Origin: Bacteroidaceae bacterium
Lineage (GTDB): Bacteria; Bacteroidota; Bacteroidia; Bacteroidales; Bacteroidaceae
Direction of reading: 5' to 3'
Assembly (NCBI GenBank): GCA_017618515.1
Contig: JAFZUB010000109.1
Location: 1 to 6,059, forward strand
Length of the DNA: 6,059 nucleotides
Below the pieces are notes generated by a model, which did not search any database, had not been told where the DNA came from, and worked only from the letters and a program-made list of their open reading frames with translations. A program made the position numbers and the translations under genes. Within the stretch, counting starts at the first letter, position 1; every line of letters begins with the position of its first letter. Positions 1 to 5,393 of this stretch are shown in pieces.

Positions 1-286
1 GGTTATAAGGCTCCGGTAGTTGTGAGCGCAGTTGGTCATAGGCTGCTCTCACCTTGGCTGGTGTAAACACTTGGCTGGCAAATCCCTCTTTTGCAAAGAC
101 CAGAAGCGTAGAGTCTGCGTCATTTAGCTCGGTGTGGTCTAGTGCCACAGGTAGCGGTGTGCGGTAATCGCGCTGGTAATTATCAAAGAACAAACAAACA
201 CATGAATCCAGGTGAGCCATTGACCATTGACTGTTGACCATTGACCATTGGCACACGGTAAGGAGGAACAAGAGTATTCGCTTCAT
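1..286 (-). CDS. Exported protein of unknown function, 5' part only (runs off left edge)
   Basis: Reading leftward from the ATG at 286-284, the frame stays open for 95 codons to the edge of the window, so only the N-terminus is present. The start lies 3 bases after the folA stop, which suggests translational coupling and co-transcription with thyA-folA. Residues 1-24 look like a signal peptide: a basic start (MKR), a hydrophobic core (ILLFLLTV), then a polar stretch ending in Ser-Met-Ala, which fits a signal peptidase I site before His25. There is no proper lipobox at Cys12, because the preceding residue is Val. Residues 12-24 are written by a heptamer tandem array. The mature part seen (about 70 residues) has no motif I can assign firmly. 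The segment with FASQVFTP and LPEPYN loosely recalls the N-terminus of Bacteroidales secreted proteins annotated as xanthan lyase or golvesin-domain proteins. That is a weak resemblance from memory, so no function is claimed. Confidence 0.72.
   Translation of the reverse strand, partial: MKRILLFLLTVCQWSMVNSQWSMAHLDSCVCLFFDNYQRDYRTPLPVALDHTELNDADSTLLVFAKEGFASQVFTPAKVRAAYDQLRSQLPEPYN
217..251. repeat. Heptamer tandem array, 5 units (CCATTGA type)
   Basis: Five consecutive 7-base units: CCATTGA, CCATTGA, CTGTTGA, CCATTGA, CCATTGG. On the minus strand, which is the coding strand here, the unit reads TCAATGG and contains no stop codon in any frame. The array encodes residues 12-24 of the exported protein, that is, the second half of its signal peptide. 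At 35 bases it is not a multiple of three, so gain or loss of one unit would shift the frame of everything downstream. Confidence 0.9.
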
Positions 287-289
287 GGT

Positions 290-823
290 TTATGTGCGCT
301 TCCTTGTCTTACGCTGCTGGGGTTGAGGTTTGCGCTCGAGATTGACGAAGCTGAAAGGCTTCTCGTTGTTTTCGTCAGCGGGATGGTCTTCACGGAATGT
401 TTCCTGCCACTGGGTGAAGTCGATAATGGGGAAATAGGCGTCAGCTCCGTCTGGCTCATCGTCAACGATGGTGAGGTAGAGCCGGTCGGCGAGTGGCAGC
501 GTCTGGCTATAGACATACGCTCCGCCGATGATAAACACTTCTTCCTCGCCCTTGCACAGGGAGAGGGCTTGCTCGAGGGAGTTAACCCATACGGCTCCCT
601 CCTTGTCATCGGGTACTTCGTGGGGCAGTGCGAGTACTATGTTGCGTCGATTAGGCAACGGCCGTTTGGGGAATGACGCGAATGTGTTCTTCCCCATAAT
701 GACAGTGTGCCCCAGGGTTGTCTGCTTGAATCGCTTCATGTCGGAGGGGAGATGGTAGAGCAATTCGTTTTTCTTACCGATGGCGAAATTTTTGGCGATA
801 GCTACGATGATGGAGAGGAGCAT
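290..823 (-). CDS. folA: Dihydrofolate reductase
   Basis: This enzyme reduces 7,8-dihydrofolate to tetrahydrofolate with NADPH in the cytoplasm and regenerates the dihydrofolate made by ThyA, encoded just upstream. At 177 residues it is slightly longer than the usual 160-170. Visible family features are the N-terminal strand IIVAIA with the Met20-type loop (NFAIGKKNELL), the substrate-binding acid Asp28 in LPSDMKRFK, the NADPH-binding HTVIMGKNTF segment at 39-48, PLPNRRNIVL, the Gly-Gly pair in VFIIGGAYVY near 96-105, and the C-terminal FSFVNLERK strand. The position equivalent to E. coli Trp22 is Tyr23 (LLYHLP). A short basic, Gln-rich tail (PQPQQRKTRKRT) follows the last core strand. The gene starts 30 bases after thyA ends and stops 3 bases before the next start. 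I saw no Shine-Dalgarno site, as is common in Bacteroidetes. Confidence 0.96.
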   Translation of the reverse strand: MLLSIIVAIAKNFAIGKKNELLYHLPSDMKRFKQTTLGHTVIMGKNTFASFPKRPLPNRRNIVLALPHEVPDDKEGAVWVNSLEQALSLCKGEEEVFIIGGAYVYSQTLPLADRLYLTIVDDEPDGADAYFPIIDFTQWQETFREDHPADENNEKPFSFVNLERKPQPQQRKTRKRT

Positions 824-853
824 GGGTTTGAGATTTTATATTTGAGGAATTGG

Positions 854-1648
854 TTATACTGACACTTGCCCGGGGATGTGTGGCCATGGGTCGTAGCCCT
901 CGAGCTGGAAGTCCTCGTACTGAAAATCGAAGATGGACTTCACGTCGGGGTTGATGAGCATCTTGGGCAGCGGTCGCGGTGTGCGTGTGAGCTGTAGCTT
1001 CACCTGCTCGAGGTGGTTGGTATATATATGTGTGTCGCCAAGGGTGTGGATAAACTCGCCAGGCTCGAGGCCGCACACCTGTGCCATCATCTGCAGCAGC
1101 AGGGCGTAGGAAGCTATGTTGAATGGCACGCCGAGGAAAGTGTCGGCACTACGCTGATACATCTGCAGGCTTAGGCGCCCTTGTGCTACATAGAATTGGA
1201 AGAACATGTGGCATGGTGGGAGGTTCATATTGGCGAGGTCACCCACGTTCCATGCGTTGACGATGATGCGTCGCGAATCGGGGGTATTTTTTATCATCTC
1301 TACGGCTTCTGCTATCTGGTCGATATGGCCGCCCTTATAGTCTGGCCATGATCGCCACTGGTAGCCGTAGATATGCCCGAGGTCACCATCTGGGTCGGCC
1401 CATTCGTTCCATATGCGCACTCCGCGCTCTTGCAACCAGTGGGCGTTGGTGTCGCCGCGCAGGAACCACAACAACTCGTATATGATGGACTTCAGGTGCA
1501 GCTTCTTGGTGGTAAGTAGCGGAAATCCGTCAGCGAGGTCAAAGCGCATCTGGTGTCCGAAGACGCTGATGGTGCCAGTGCCGGTACGGTCGTGCTTCTG
1601 CACGCCTTCGGTCATAATACGTTTCAGTAGGTCAAGGTATTGTTTCAT
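854..1648 (-). CDS. thyA: Thymidylate synthase
   Basis: This enzyme methylates dUMP to dTMP using 5,10-methylene-tetrahydrofolate, giving dihydrofolate, in the cytoplasm. The 264 residues match the length of E. coli ThyA, and the key positions carry the same numbers: the catalytic nucleophile Cys146 in LPPCH, Arg21 in DRTGTGT, Arg126-Arg127 in DSRRIIV, Arg166, Ser167 and Asp169 in QRSADTFLG, Asn177, and His207 and Tyr209 in GDTHIYTNH. The N-terminus [12 protein letters not shown] begins at the expected place, which fixes the start at 1648. The gene is first in a leftward operon with folA, and the two enzymes form the folate turnover cycle. A candidate promoter box lies only 7 bases before the ATG. 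Nothing about the gene appears damaged. Confidence 0.98.
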   Translation of the reverse strand: MKQYLDLLKRIMTEGVQKHDRTGTGTISVFGHQMRFDLADGFPLLTTKKLHLKSIIYELLWFLRGDTNAHWLQERGVRIWNEWADPDGDLGHIYGYQWRSWPDYKGGHIDQIAEAVEMIKNTPDSRRIIVNAWNVGDLANMNLPPCHMFFQFYVAQGRLSLQMYQRSADTFLGVPFNIASYALLLQMMAQVCGLEPGEFIHTLGDTHIYTNHLEQVKLQLTRTPRPLPKMLINPDVKSIFDFQYEDFQLEGYDPWPHIPGQVSV

Positions 1649-1655
1649 AGTGTTG

Positions 1656-1663
1656 CAAAGTTA
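1656..1663 (-). promoter_or_regulatory. Candidate thyA promoter -7 box
   Basis: On the minus strand this reads TAACTTTG, an exact match to the Bacteroidetes -7 consensus TAnnTTTG. Seven bases (CAACACT) separate it from the thyA ATG, so transcription would begin only a few bases before the start codon. No clear TTTG (-33 box) lies 19-21 bases further upstream. That stretch is A-rich on this strand, so the call rests on the -7 box and its position. Confidence 0.5.
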
Positions 1664-1705
1664 TACATTTTTTTTGAGAAATTAGGTATTGTAGGGATTT
1701 TTTTG

Positions 1706-1713
1706 TATCTTCG
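1706..1713 (+). promoter_or_regulatory. Candidate promoter -7 box for the RsmF-like gene
   Basis: TATCTTCG differs from the Bacteroidetes -7 consensus TAnnTTTG at one position and follows a T tract. The preferred ATG (1721) is 7 bases downstream, again predicting a very short leader. A weak -33 candidate (TTAG) sits 20 bases upstream at 1682-1685. If the promoter is real, a start at 1640 is excluded because it would lie upstream of the transcript. Confidence 0.4.
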
Positions 1714-1720
1714 CTGCGAA

Positions 1721-3010
1721 ATGCGTGCACCACAGTTTGACGAACAGATGCGCACTTTGCTCGGCGAGGTGGAGTGGCAGCGGATGCAGGCAGCTCTGGA
1801 TGAGCCGCCCGTTGTCTCAGTAAGGGTGAATAAAGTTCGAAAGTGCGAGAGTTCAATGTTCAATGGCCAAAAGCCTGTCCCTTGGTGCTCTTCGGGCTAT
1901 TATCTTGATGAACGACCGGACTTTACCCTTGATCCTTGTTTTCATGCCGGGGGCTACTATGTGCAGGAGGCTTCGTCGATGTTTGTGGAGCAAGCATTGA
2001 AGCAGTGTGGCGAGCCTAAGATAGTGCTGGATTTGTGTGCGGCCCCAGGGGGTAAGTCCACCTTGCTTCGTTCGCTGCTGCCTGATGATGCGCTGTTGGT
2101 ATGCAATGAGCCCATTAAGGCTCGTGCCAATGTGTTGAGAGAGAATATCATCAAGTGGGGGCACGAAGGGTGCTTTGTGAGCTGTAATTATCCGCGCGAC
2201 TTCCGCAAGTTGCGTGATATGTTTGACGTGGTGGTGGTGGATGCGCCGTGCTCCGGTGAAGGAATGTTTCGCAAGGAGCAGGCGGCAATAGATATGTGGA
2301 GTGCTGCCAACGTGGAAGAGTGTGCCATTCGTCAGCGCGACATAGTGGAGACCATATGGCCTGCACTCAAGAGCGGAGGCTACCTTATATACAGCACGTG
2401 CACATATAATACGCGCGAGAATGAAGAGAACGTACAACATTTTTGCGACACACTCGGAGCCGAGTTGGTTGAGATTCCTGTAGCGGAGGATTGGCATATC
2501 ACAGGCAGTCTGCTCAGCAACTTCAATGGCCCAGTCTATCGCTTCATGCCCCATAAGACTCGTGGTGAGGGCTTTTTCCTTGCTTTGATGAGGAAGAATA
2601 TGGGGGCAAGAGTCGTGAGTACGAAAGTGCGAGAGGCAAATATGCAGCATTTTGAGATAGGCAACACGGTGTATGCTGTTGACGCTGCCCATGCGCCTGT
2701 AGTCAGACAACTAACCAAGGTGCTATATCCTTTGTATATGGGTGTGGCTCTCTATGAGAAGAAAGGAAACAAACAGATACCCCACCATGCTTTAGCTATG
2801 AGTCGTATGCATGCCAAGGACGCCTACCCTACCGTCGCACTTGGACTTGACGATGCTTTGCGTTATCTGCGGCATGAGGCATTGCGTATTGATGCTCCGC
2901 GAGGCTATGTGCTGGTTAGCTACGATGGCTTACCCTTAGGTTTTGTCAACAATGTAGGCAATCATGCTAATAATCTCTACCCCGCCGAGTGGAGGATAAG
3001 GAAGAGGTGA
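1721..3010 (+). CDS. RsmF-like rRNA (cytosine-C5-)-methyltransferase
   Basis: This is a NOL1/NOP2/Sun family m5C methyltransferase that uses S-adenosylmethionine to methylate a cytosine in RNA. E. coli RsmF acts on C1407 of 16S rRNA, but the exact target here is inferred only. With the start at 1721 it has 429 residues. In order: an N-terminal recognition region with the typical FHAGGYYVQEASSMF block (74-88), the SAM-binding motif DLCAAPGGKS (104-113), the acid and ribose-binding region around CNEP (128-131), DAPCSGEGMF with conserved Cys177, and YSTCTYN with the catalytic Cys227. Both family cysteines are present. A C-terminal RsmF/PUA-like domain ends in GFVNNVGNHANNLYPAEW. The frame is open from 1640, but the first 27 extra residues are hydrophobic, overlap the thyA start and precede the likely promoter, and MRAPQFDEQM is a normal N-terminus. 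A two-unit heptamer lies in the linker at residues 44-49. Confidence 0.93.
   Translation: MRAPQFDEQMRTLLGEVEWQRMQAALDEPPVVSVRVNKVRKCESSMFNGQKPVPWCSSGYYLDERPDFTLDPCFHAGGYYVQEASSMFVEQALKQCGEPKIVLDLCAAPGGKSTLLRSLLPDDALLVCNEPIKARANVLRENIIKWGHEGCFVSCNYPRDFRKLRDMFDVVVVDAPCSGEGMFRKEQAAIDMWSAANVEECAIRQRDIVETIWPALKSGGYLIYSTCTYNTRENEENVQHFCDTLGAELVEIPVAEDWHITGSLLSNFNGPVYRFMPHKTRGEGFFLALMRKNMGARVVSTKVREANMQHFEIGNTVYAVDAAHAPVVRQLTKVLYPLYMGVALYEKKGNKQIPHHALAMSRMHAKDAYPTVALGLDDALRYLRHEALRIDAPRGYVLVSYDGLPLGFVNNVGNHANNLYPAEWRIRKR
1853..1866. repeat. Two-unit heptamer inside the RsmF-like gene
   Basis: TCAATGT followed by TCAATGG. The second unit is identical to the minus-strand unit of the array at 217-251, about 1.6 kb away. 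The copies code for part of Ser-Ser-Met-Phe-Asn-Gly (residues 44-49), in a linker before the conserved VPWC and YYLDERP blocks. Two units alone could be chance. The identity with the other array is what makes it notable. Confidence 0.6.
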
Positions 3011-3016
3011 GCAGAT

Positions 3017-3083
3017 ATAGAGAATAGAGAACAGAGAATAGAGAACAGAGAATAGAGAACAGAGAATAGAGAACAGAGAATAG
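3017..3083. repeat. Heptamer tandem array, 9 units plus a partial (ATAGAGA/ACAGAGA)
   Basis: Nine units in a row with no other interruption. After two ATAGAGA copies, ACAGAGA and ATAGAGA alternate strictly, giving a 14-base higher-order period. The array ends in a partial ATAG. It fills almost the whole gap between the RsmF-like stop (3010) and the nitroreductase start, ending 4 bases before the first possible ATG at 3088. The plus strand is purine-rich and contains stop codons. The minus strand is stop-free in all frames within the array. Confidence 0.95.
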
Positions 3084-3087
3084 TTAA

Positions 3088-3603
3088 ATGGTAAATGATA
3101 TGATGTTTTTGGATTTAACAAAGCGACGCTATAGCTGTCGCAGCTATAAGCCCACAAGTGTGGAGCAAGAGAAGATGGATTATGTGATGGAATGTGTGCG
3201 CATGGCGCCTTCTGCTGTAAATAGGCAGCCTTGGCGCTTCCGTATTGTGTGCGACGCTGAGGGGCTGCAGAAAATATGTCAGTGCTACAATCGTGAGTGG
3301 ATGGCCACTGCCCCCGCTGTCATCATTGCCTCTATAGTGCACGATGAGGAGTGGGTGCGCTCTGACGGTAAGCATCACGGCGACATTGATATTGCCATAG
3401 CTGTAGAGCACCTCTGCCTGGCAGCCACTGAGCAAGGACTCGCCACATGCTGGGTATGCAACTTCGATGCTGTTATGTGTCACCAGCTATTTAGCCTTGG
3501 CACCGATGAGGAGGCAGCCGTGCTCATACCTATCGGCTATCCTGCCGACGAGCCTAAAGAAAAGACTCGCAAGCCTCTTGGAGAGATAACGATTAACGGT
3601 TAA
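3088..3603 (+). CDS. Small nitroreductase family protein (FMN-dependent)
   Basis: A flavin oxidoreductase-like protein of 171 residues, typical of the short nitroreductase subfamily. Such proteins bind FMN and use NAD(P)H to reduce nitro compounds, quinones or other acceptors. The natural substrate cannot be read from the sequence. Visible family features are the FMN-contacting RRYSCRSYKP (13-22), APSAVNRQPW (40-49, the Ser-x-x-Asn-x-Gln-Pro-Trp block), the helix DIDIAIAVEHLCLAATEQGLATCW (99-122, split in most members around Gly-x-Ala/Ser), and LIPIGYPAD (146-154) near the C-terminus. Cysteine content is high, with seven residues. The start is uncertain: in-frame ATGs at 3088, 3100 and 3103 all precede FLDLTKRRYS. 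A clear Shine-Dalgarno site is missing and a heptamer array lies directly upstream. The lipoprotein gene follows after 21 bases. Confidence 0.9.
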   Translation: MVNDMMFLDLTKRRYSCRSYKPTSVEQEKMDYVMECVRMAPSAVNRQPWRFRIVCDAEGLQKICQCYNREWMATAPAVIIASIVHDEEWVRSDGKHHGDIDIAIAVEHLCLAATEQGLATCWVCNFDAVMCHQLFSLGTDEEAAVLIPIGYPADEPKEKTRKPLGEITING

Positions 3604-3624
3604 AGAGCAAAATAGATTAAAGAT

Positions 3625-4398
3625 ATGAAAAAGATATTATTCTGTATGTGCGCCCTCATTTCATTGTCTGCCTGTGGTCAAGGTAAGGTTAATTCCGTTG
3701 ATACCGTTGATTCCGTTGATACCGTTGATTCTGTTGATACTTTTGCCACTCCCGATGGTTATACCGCTACAATAACGCCCCTTATGCATGCGAGCATTCG
3801 CATACAGAGCGGTGGCTTTGAGATAGAGGTTGATCCTGTAGCCAAACTCGGTGACCGCACCGTTGACTATAGCGCTATGCCTGAGGCTGACCTCATTCTG
3901 GTTACCCATGAGCATTTCGACCATTTCGACACTGCCACCATTAAGCGTCTCTCCACTGAGAGCACCATCACTGTGATGAATCCCCGTTGTCATGAGCTGT
4001 CCGGCTTGGGACAGCCTCTCGGCAATGGCATGACTCTTAATATTGCCGAGGATGTTAGCTTGGAGGCACTCCCTGCCTACAATGTCACAGAGGGGCGTGA
4101 GCATTTTCATCCTAAAGGTCGTGACAATGGCTATATCCTTACCATTAATGGTCTCAGAATTTATATTGCCGGAGATACTGAGCCTATACCTGAGATGGAG
4201 CATATGGGCAATATAGACATTGCTTTCCTTCCTTGCAACCAGCCTTACACCATGACTGTGGAGCAGTTGGTAAGTGCTGCCAAGACAATCAAGCCAAAAG
4301 TGCTGTATCCGTATCATTTCGGGCAGACCGACCTCAGTGGCCTGCCTGCGCTACTTAAAGATAGCGGCATTGATGTAAGAATCAGACCTTTTGATTAA
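3625..4398 (+). CDS. MBL-fold metallo-hydrolase lipoprotein
   Basis: A 257-residue protein with a lipoprotein signal: MKK, a hydrophobic core, then the lipobox Leu14-Ser15-Ala16-Cys17. It should be lipidated at Cys17 and held in a membrane facing the periplasm or outside. Residues 22-39 are a repetitive Val-Asp-Thr/Val-Asp-Ser linker. The metallo-beta-lactamase fold follows: strand ATITPLMHASIRI (48-60) and EVDPVA (68-73), the metal motif THEHFDH (His95, His97, Asp99, His100), a possible ligand in EHFHPKG (160-165), GDTE with Asp184, and YPYHFGQ with His231. This layout resembles the UlaG/UPF0173 branch, which hydrolyses phosphoesters, lactones or related bonds. The substrate here is unknown. 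The membrane anchor is unusual for that branch, whose better-known members are cytoplasmic. It sits 21 bases after the nitroreductase and 25 before the next gene, which fits one operon. Confidence 0.9.
   Translation: MKKILFCMCALISLSACGQGKVNSVDTVDSVDTVDSVDTFATPDGYTATITPLMHASIRIQSGGFEIEVDPVAKLGDRTVDYSAMPEADLILVTHEHFDHFDTATIKRLSTESTITVMNPRCHELSGLGQPLGNGMTLNIAEDVSLEALPAYNVTEGREHFHPKGRDNGYILTINGLRIYIAGDTEPIPEMEHMGNIDIAFLPCNQPYTMTVEQLVSAAKTIKPKVLYPYHFGQTDLSGLPALLKDSGIDVRIRPFD
3693..3737. repeat. Nonamer tandem array, 5 units, in the lipoprotein linker
   Basis: Units TTCCGTTGA, TACCGTTGA, TTCCGTTGA, TACCGTTGA, TTCTGTTGA alternate with an 18-base higher-order period. Nine is a multiple of three, so the array keeps the frame and spells alternating Val-Asp-Thr and Val-Asp-Ser. 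It starts 5 residues after the lipidated cysteine and forms an acidic spacer between the membrane anchor and the catalytic domain. A change in copy number would alter linker length without breaking the protein. Confidence 0.92.
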
Positions 4399-4400
4399 CA

Positions 4401-4424
4401 AAGGGAGATAGTATGTTGGTTTAA
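4401..4424 (+). promoter_or_regulatory. Shine-Dalgarno-like site and three-codon leader ORF before the sulfoxide reductase
   Basis: AAGGGAG at 4401-4407 is the best Shine-Dalgarno-like sequence I found in the window. It is well spaced for an ATG at 4413 but 16 bases away from the first in-frame ATG of the gene (4424). The ATG at 4413 reads Met-Leu-Val then TAA (4422-4424), and that stop overlaps the gene's ATG as TAATG. This is the layout expected for termination-reinitiation coupling. Whether it is used is inference. Confidence 0.4.
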
Positions 4425-4885
4425 TGTATTTTATGAAGACCAAGATAGAGAAATACGACTTACTGCTAAGGCAGATAGGCTCTCTCATTGAGGGTGAGTC
4501 GGACATGATTGCTGTGATGAGCAATGTGGCAGCGGCTATACATCATGAAATGAAGTTTTGGTGGACAGGCTTCTATCGTGTGGTTGGCAACGAACTGGTG
4601 CTCGGCCCTTTTCAGGGACCAGTGGCATGTATGCATATTGCCTATGGCAAAGGAGTGTGTGGCAAAGCATGGGAACAAGGCAAGACTATTGTGGTAGCTG
4701 ATGTGGAGAAGTTCCCCGGGCATATAGCATGTAGTGCGGAGTCGCGCTCAGAGATAGTGGTGCCAGTGACAGACCAGAGCGGCAGAGTGGCTGCAGTGCT
4801 GGATATCGACAGTGCAGAGCTGGCAACGTTTGATGACACCGACCGCGAGTATTTGGAAAAGATAGTTGGATTGCTAAAAGTGTAG
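4424..4885 (+). CDS. msrC: Free methionine-(R)-sulfoxide reductase (GAF domain)
   Basis: A 153-residue, single-GAF-domain cytoplasmic enzyme that reduces free L-methionine-(R)-sulfoxide to methionine, normally recycled by thioredoxin. The family block GPFQGPVAC (61-69), GKGVCGKAWE (75-84), and DVEKFPGHIACSAESRSEIVVPV (93-115) is complete. Three cysteines, Cys69, Cys79 and Cys103, have the same spacing (10 and 24) as Cys84, Cys94 and Cys118 of E. coli fRMsr, so the catalytic and resolving residues are all present. This argues for an active enzyme over a mere ligand-binding GAF protein. The N-terminus is slightly shorter than in E. coli. Start choice is between 4424 (MYFMKTK) and 4433 (MKTKIEKYDLLL). 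The latter looks more natural as protein, while the former overlaps the leader ORF stop. greA follows after 8 bases. Confidence 0.93.
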   Translation: MYFMKTKIEKYDLLLRQIGSLIEGESDMIAVMSNVAAAIHHEMKFWWTGFYRVVGNELVLGPFQGPVACMHIAYGKGVCGKAWEQGKTIVVADVEKFPGHIACSAESRSEIVVPVTDQSGRVAAVLDIDSAELATFDDTDREYLEKIVGLLKV

Positions 4886-4893
4886 GTAGGCGT

Positions 4894-5358
4894 ATGGAAT
4901 ACATGTCGCAAGAGGGTTATGACAAGCTGGTGGAGGAACTGCGTCAGCTGGAGCGTGTGGAATTGCCACGGGCAAAGGAGGCACTAGTAGAAGCTCGCGA
5001 TAAAGGTGATCTAAGCGAGAACTTCGAGTATCATGCAGCAAAGCGTGAGCATGGTAGGATTCTGGGCAGGATACGTTTTAAGCAGCGTGTGTTGGAGCAT
5101 ACCCGAGTGATAGATATGTCGAGACTTAGTGGTGATAGTGTAGGTCTGCTTTCGAGGGTGAAGATGACTAACCTGAACAATAACATGAGCATGACCTACA
5201 CGATAGCCAGTCCCCATGAGGCAAATCTGCGTGAAGGAAAGATTTCTATAAAGTCGCCGATTGCTCAGGCACTACTGGGCAAGAAGGTGGGCGATGAGGT
5301 GGAGGTGCAAGTGCCTGCTGGTGTGCAAAGGTTTAGGATTGAGCACATTGAAATCTGA
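4894..5358 (+). CDS. greA: Transcription elongation factor GreA
   Basis: A protein of 154 residues, close to E. coli GreA (158). It enters the secondary channel of RNA polymerase and stimulates cleavage of the 3' end of backtracked RNA. Residues 1-75 form the antiparallel coiled coil. Its tip, GDLSENFEYHAAK, carries Asp39 and Glu42, the equivalents of E. coli Asp41 and Glu44 that coordinate the catalytic magnesium. Residues from about 80 form the FKBP-like C-terminal domain, with the conserved ISIKSPIAQALLGKKVGDEV (117-136) and the terminal strand RFRIEHIEI. The usual N-terminus is MEYMSQEGYDKL, so the start at 4894 is well supported. It lies 8 bases after the sulfoxide reductase stop and is likely co-transcribed with it. 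A heptamer array fills the gap to the next gene. Confidence 0.97.
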   Translation: MEYMSQEGYDKLVEELRQLERVELPRAKEALVEARDKGDLSENFEYHAAKREHGRILGRIRFKQRVLEHTRVIDMSRLSGDSVGLLSRVKMTNLNNNMSMTYTIASPHEANLREGKISIKSPIAQALLGKKVGDEVEVQVPAGVQRFRIEHIEI

Positions 5359-5362
5359 GGAT

Positions 5363-5390
5363 TATTACATATAACATATTACATTATACA
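5363..5390. repeat. Heptamer tandem array, 4 units (TATTACA type)
   Basis: Units TATTACA, TATAACA, TATTACA and the imperfect TTATACA occupy most of the 35-base gap between the greA stop and the next start codon, ending 3 bases before the ATG at 5394. The region is strongly AT-rich and unstructured, and has no Shine-Dalgarno site. It could serve as a low-structure ribosome entry zone, which is inference. Period seven matches the other arrays, but the sequence is unrelated to them. Confidence 0.75.
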
Positions 5391-5393
5391 CGG

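Noticed and set aside
248..676. Plus-strand frame of 142 codons across the folA region
   Set aside because: It is antisense to a clear dihydrofolate reductase and has no domain.
1640..1720. Upstream in-frame start for the RsmF-like gene
   Set aside because: It would overlap the thyA start and precede the likely promoter. The added residues do not resemble the family N-terminus.
1853..2710. Minus-strand open frame of 285 codons inside the RsmF-like gene
   Set aside because: It is fully antisense to a gene with all family motifs intact, and its translation shows no recognisable domain. It looks like a codon-bias shadow.
3017..3083. CRISPR array
   Set aside because: The units are contiguous 7-base repeats with no spacers.
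2936..3157. Minus-strand frame encoding a Ser-Leu-Phe-rich hydrophobic segment
   Set aside because: The hydrophobic part is the stop-free strand of the 3017-3083 array, and the rest is antisense to two real genes. It is not a membrane protein gene.
3592..3606. Inverted repeat TTAAC-G-GTTAA over the nitroreductase stop as a terminator
   Set aside because: The stem is short and AT-rich, has a one-base centre and is not followed by a T tract.
3661..4317. Minus-strand open frame of 218 codons with an Ile-Asn-Gly repeat at its end
   Set aside because: It is antisense to the MBL lipoprotein. The repetitive end is only the reverse reading of the nonamer array.
4412..4419. TATGTTGG as a -7 promoter box before the sulfoxide reductase
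   Set aside because: It has one mismatch to TAnnTTTG, no -33 box and is one of many such matches expected by chance. The short gap favours read-through from upstream.
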